A stretch of 6,164 bases of DNA from JACQAI01 sp035507915 (GTDB lineage: Bacteria; Pseudomonadota; Alphaproteobacteria; Elsterales; Elsteraceae), in contig DATJNS010000313.1 of assembly GCA_035507915.1 (NCBI GenBank), positions 1 through 6,164 of the forward strand, given 5' to 3'. How positions within the stretch are numbered: the stretch's first letter is position 1; each line of letters begins with the position of its first letter. Position numbers and translations under genes: made by a program. Positions 6,089-6,164 of this stretch are shown here, one piece after another. Below the pieces are notes generated by a model that was not told where the DNA came from, made no database searches, and saw nothing but the letters and a program-made list of their open reading frames with translations.

Positions 6089-6164
6089 ATGTCGTCACGA
6101 CGACCCAGAAGGGGTGTGATGATCGACCGGCTGTGGCGCGGCGCGCTGGGCGCGCTCGCGTGTG
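6089..6164 (+). CDS. Unknown protein, N-terminal fragment, possible signal peptide
   Basis: An open frame starts with ATG at 6089 after a good ribosome site and runs off the window after 25 codons (MSSRRPRRGVMIDRLWRGAL, then GALAC). An alternative ATG at 6119, with its own AGAAGGGG site, would start at MIDRLWRG. Either way a basic N-terminus is followed by a small-residue hydrophobic run, as in an export signal. The Cys at the end of the visible part invites a lipoprotein reading, but the residues before it (Ala-Leu-Ala) do not fit the usual lipobox well. Too little is present to assign a family. Confidence 0.5.
   Translation, partial: MSSRRPRRGVMIDRLWRGALGALAC

Noticed and set aside
1..6164. 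CRISPR array, insertion sequence, tRNA or rRNA gene
   Set aside because: No regularly spaced repeats, transposase motifs, terminal inverted repeats, or RNA gene signatures were seen. The only large repeat is the diverged PhyH gene pair.

Overview
The window is a very GC-rich bacterial segment. The strong G/C bias at third codon positions and the gene content fit an alphaproteobacterium, probably a soil or water type. This is an inference from composition and gene families; no rRNA, tRNA or other marker gene is present. All supported genes lie on the + strand.

Layout: (1) The window opens in the last 66 codons of a PaiB-type FMN-binding regulator. (2) A 114-bp gap precedes a phytanoyl-CoA dioxygenase (PhyH)-family Fe(II)/2-oxoglutarate oxygenase (316-1419), followed after 13 bp by an EamA/DMT-family membrane transporter (1433-2356). 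(3) A gap with a GC-rich inverted repeat and an AT-rich promoter-like island leads to a TonB-like protein (ATG at 2511, possible GTG at 2454), then after 19 bp a stand-alone cytochrome P450 (3454-4821). (4) After 81 bp comes a second PhyH-family oxygenase (4903-6003), clearly a paralogue of the first. (5) An AT-rich stretch with a compact hairpin leads to the start of another gene cut by the window edge (from about 6089).

Three of the five complete genes are predicted oxygenases: two non-haem Fe(II)/2OG enzymes and one haem P450. With a DMT-type permease and a TonB-like protein between them, the set looks like a small oxidative lipid or secondary-metabolite tailoring locus, with the two PhyH paralogues bracketing the rest. 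No substrate can be named from sequence, and no P450 redox partner, ExbB/ExbD or TonB-dependent receptor is visible here. That the genes form one functional unit is a hypothesis. The best supported unusual points are the paralogous PhyH pair with shared signatures outside the catalytic core, the TonB-like protein lacking the usual TonB/TolA membrane-helix motif, and a proline-rich 21-codon mini-ORF whose stop overlaps the TonB-like ATG as ATGA.
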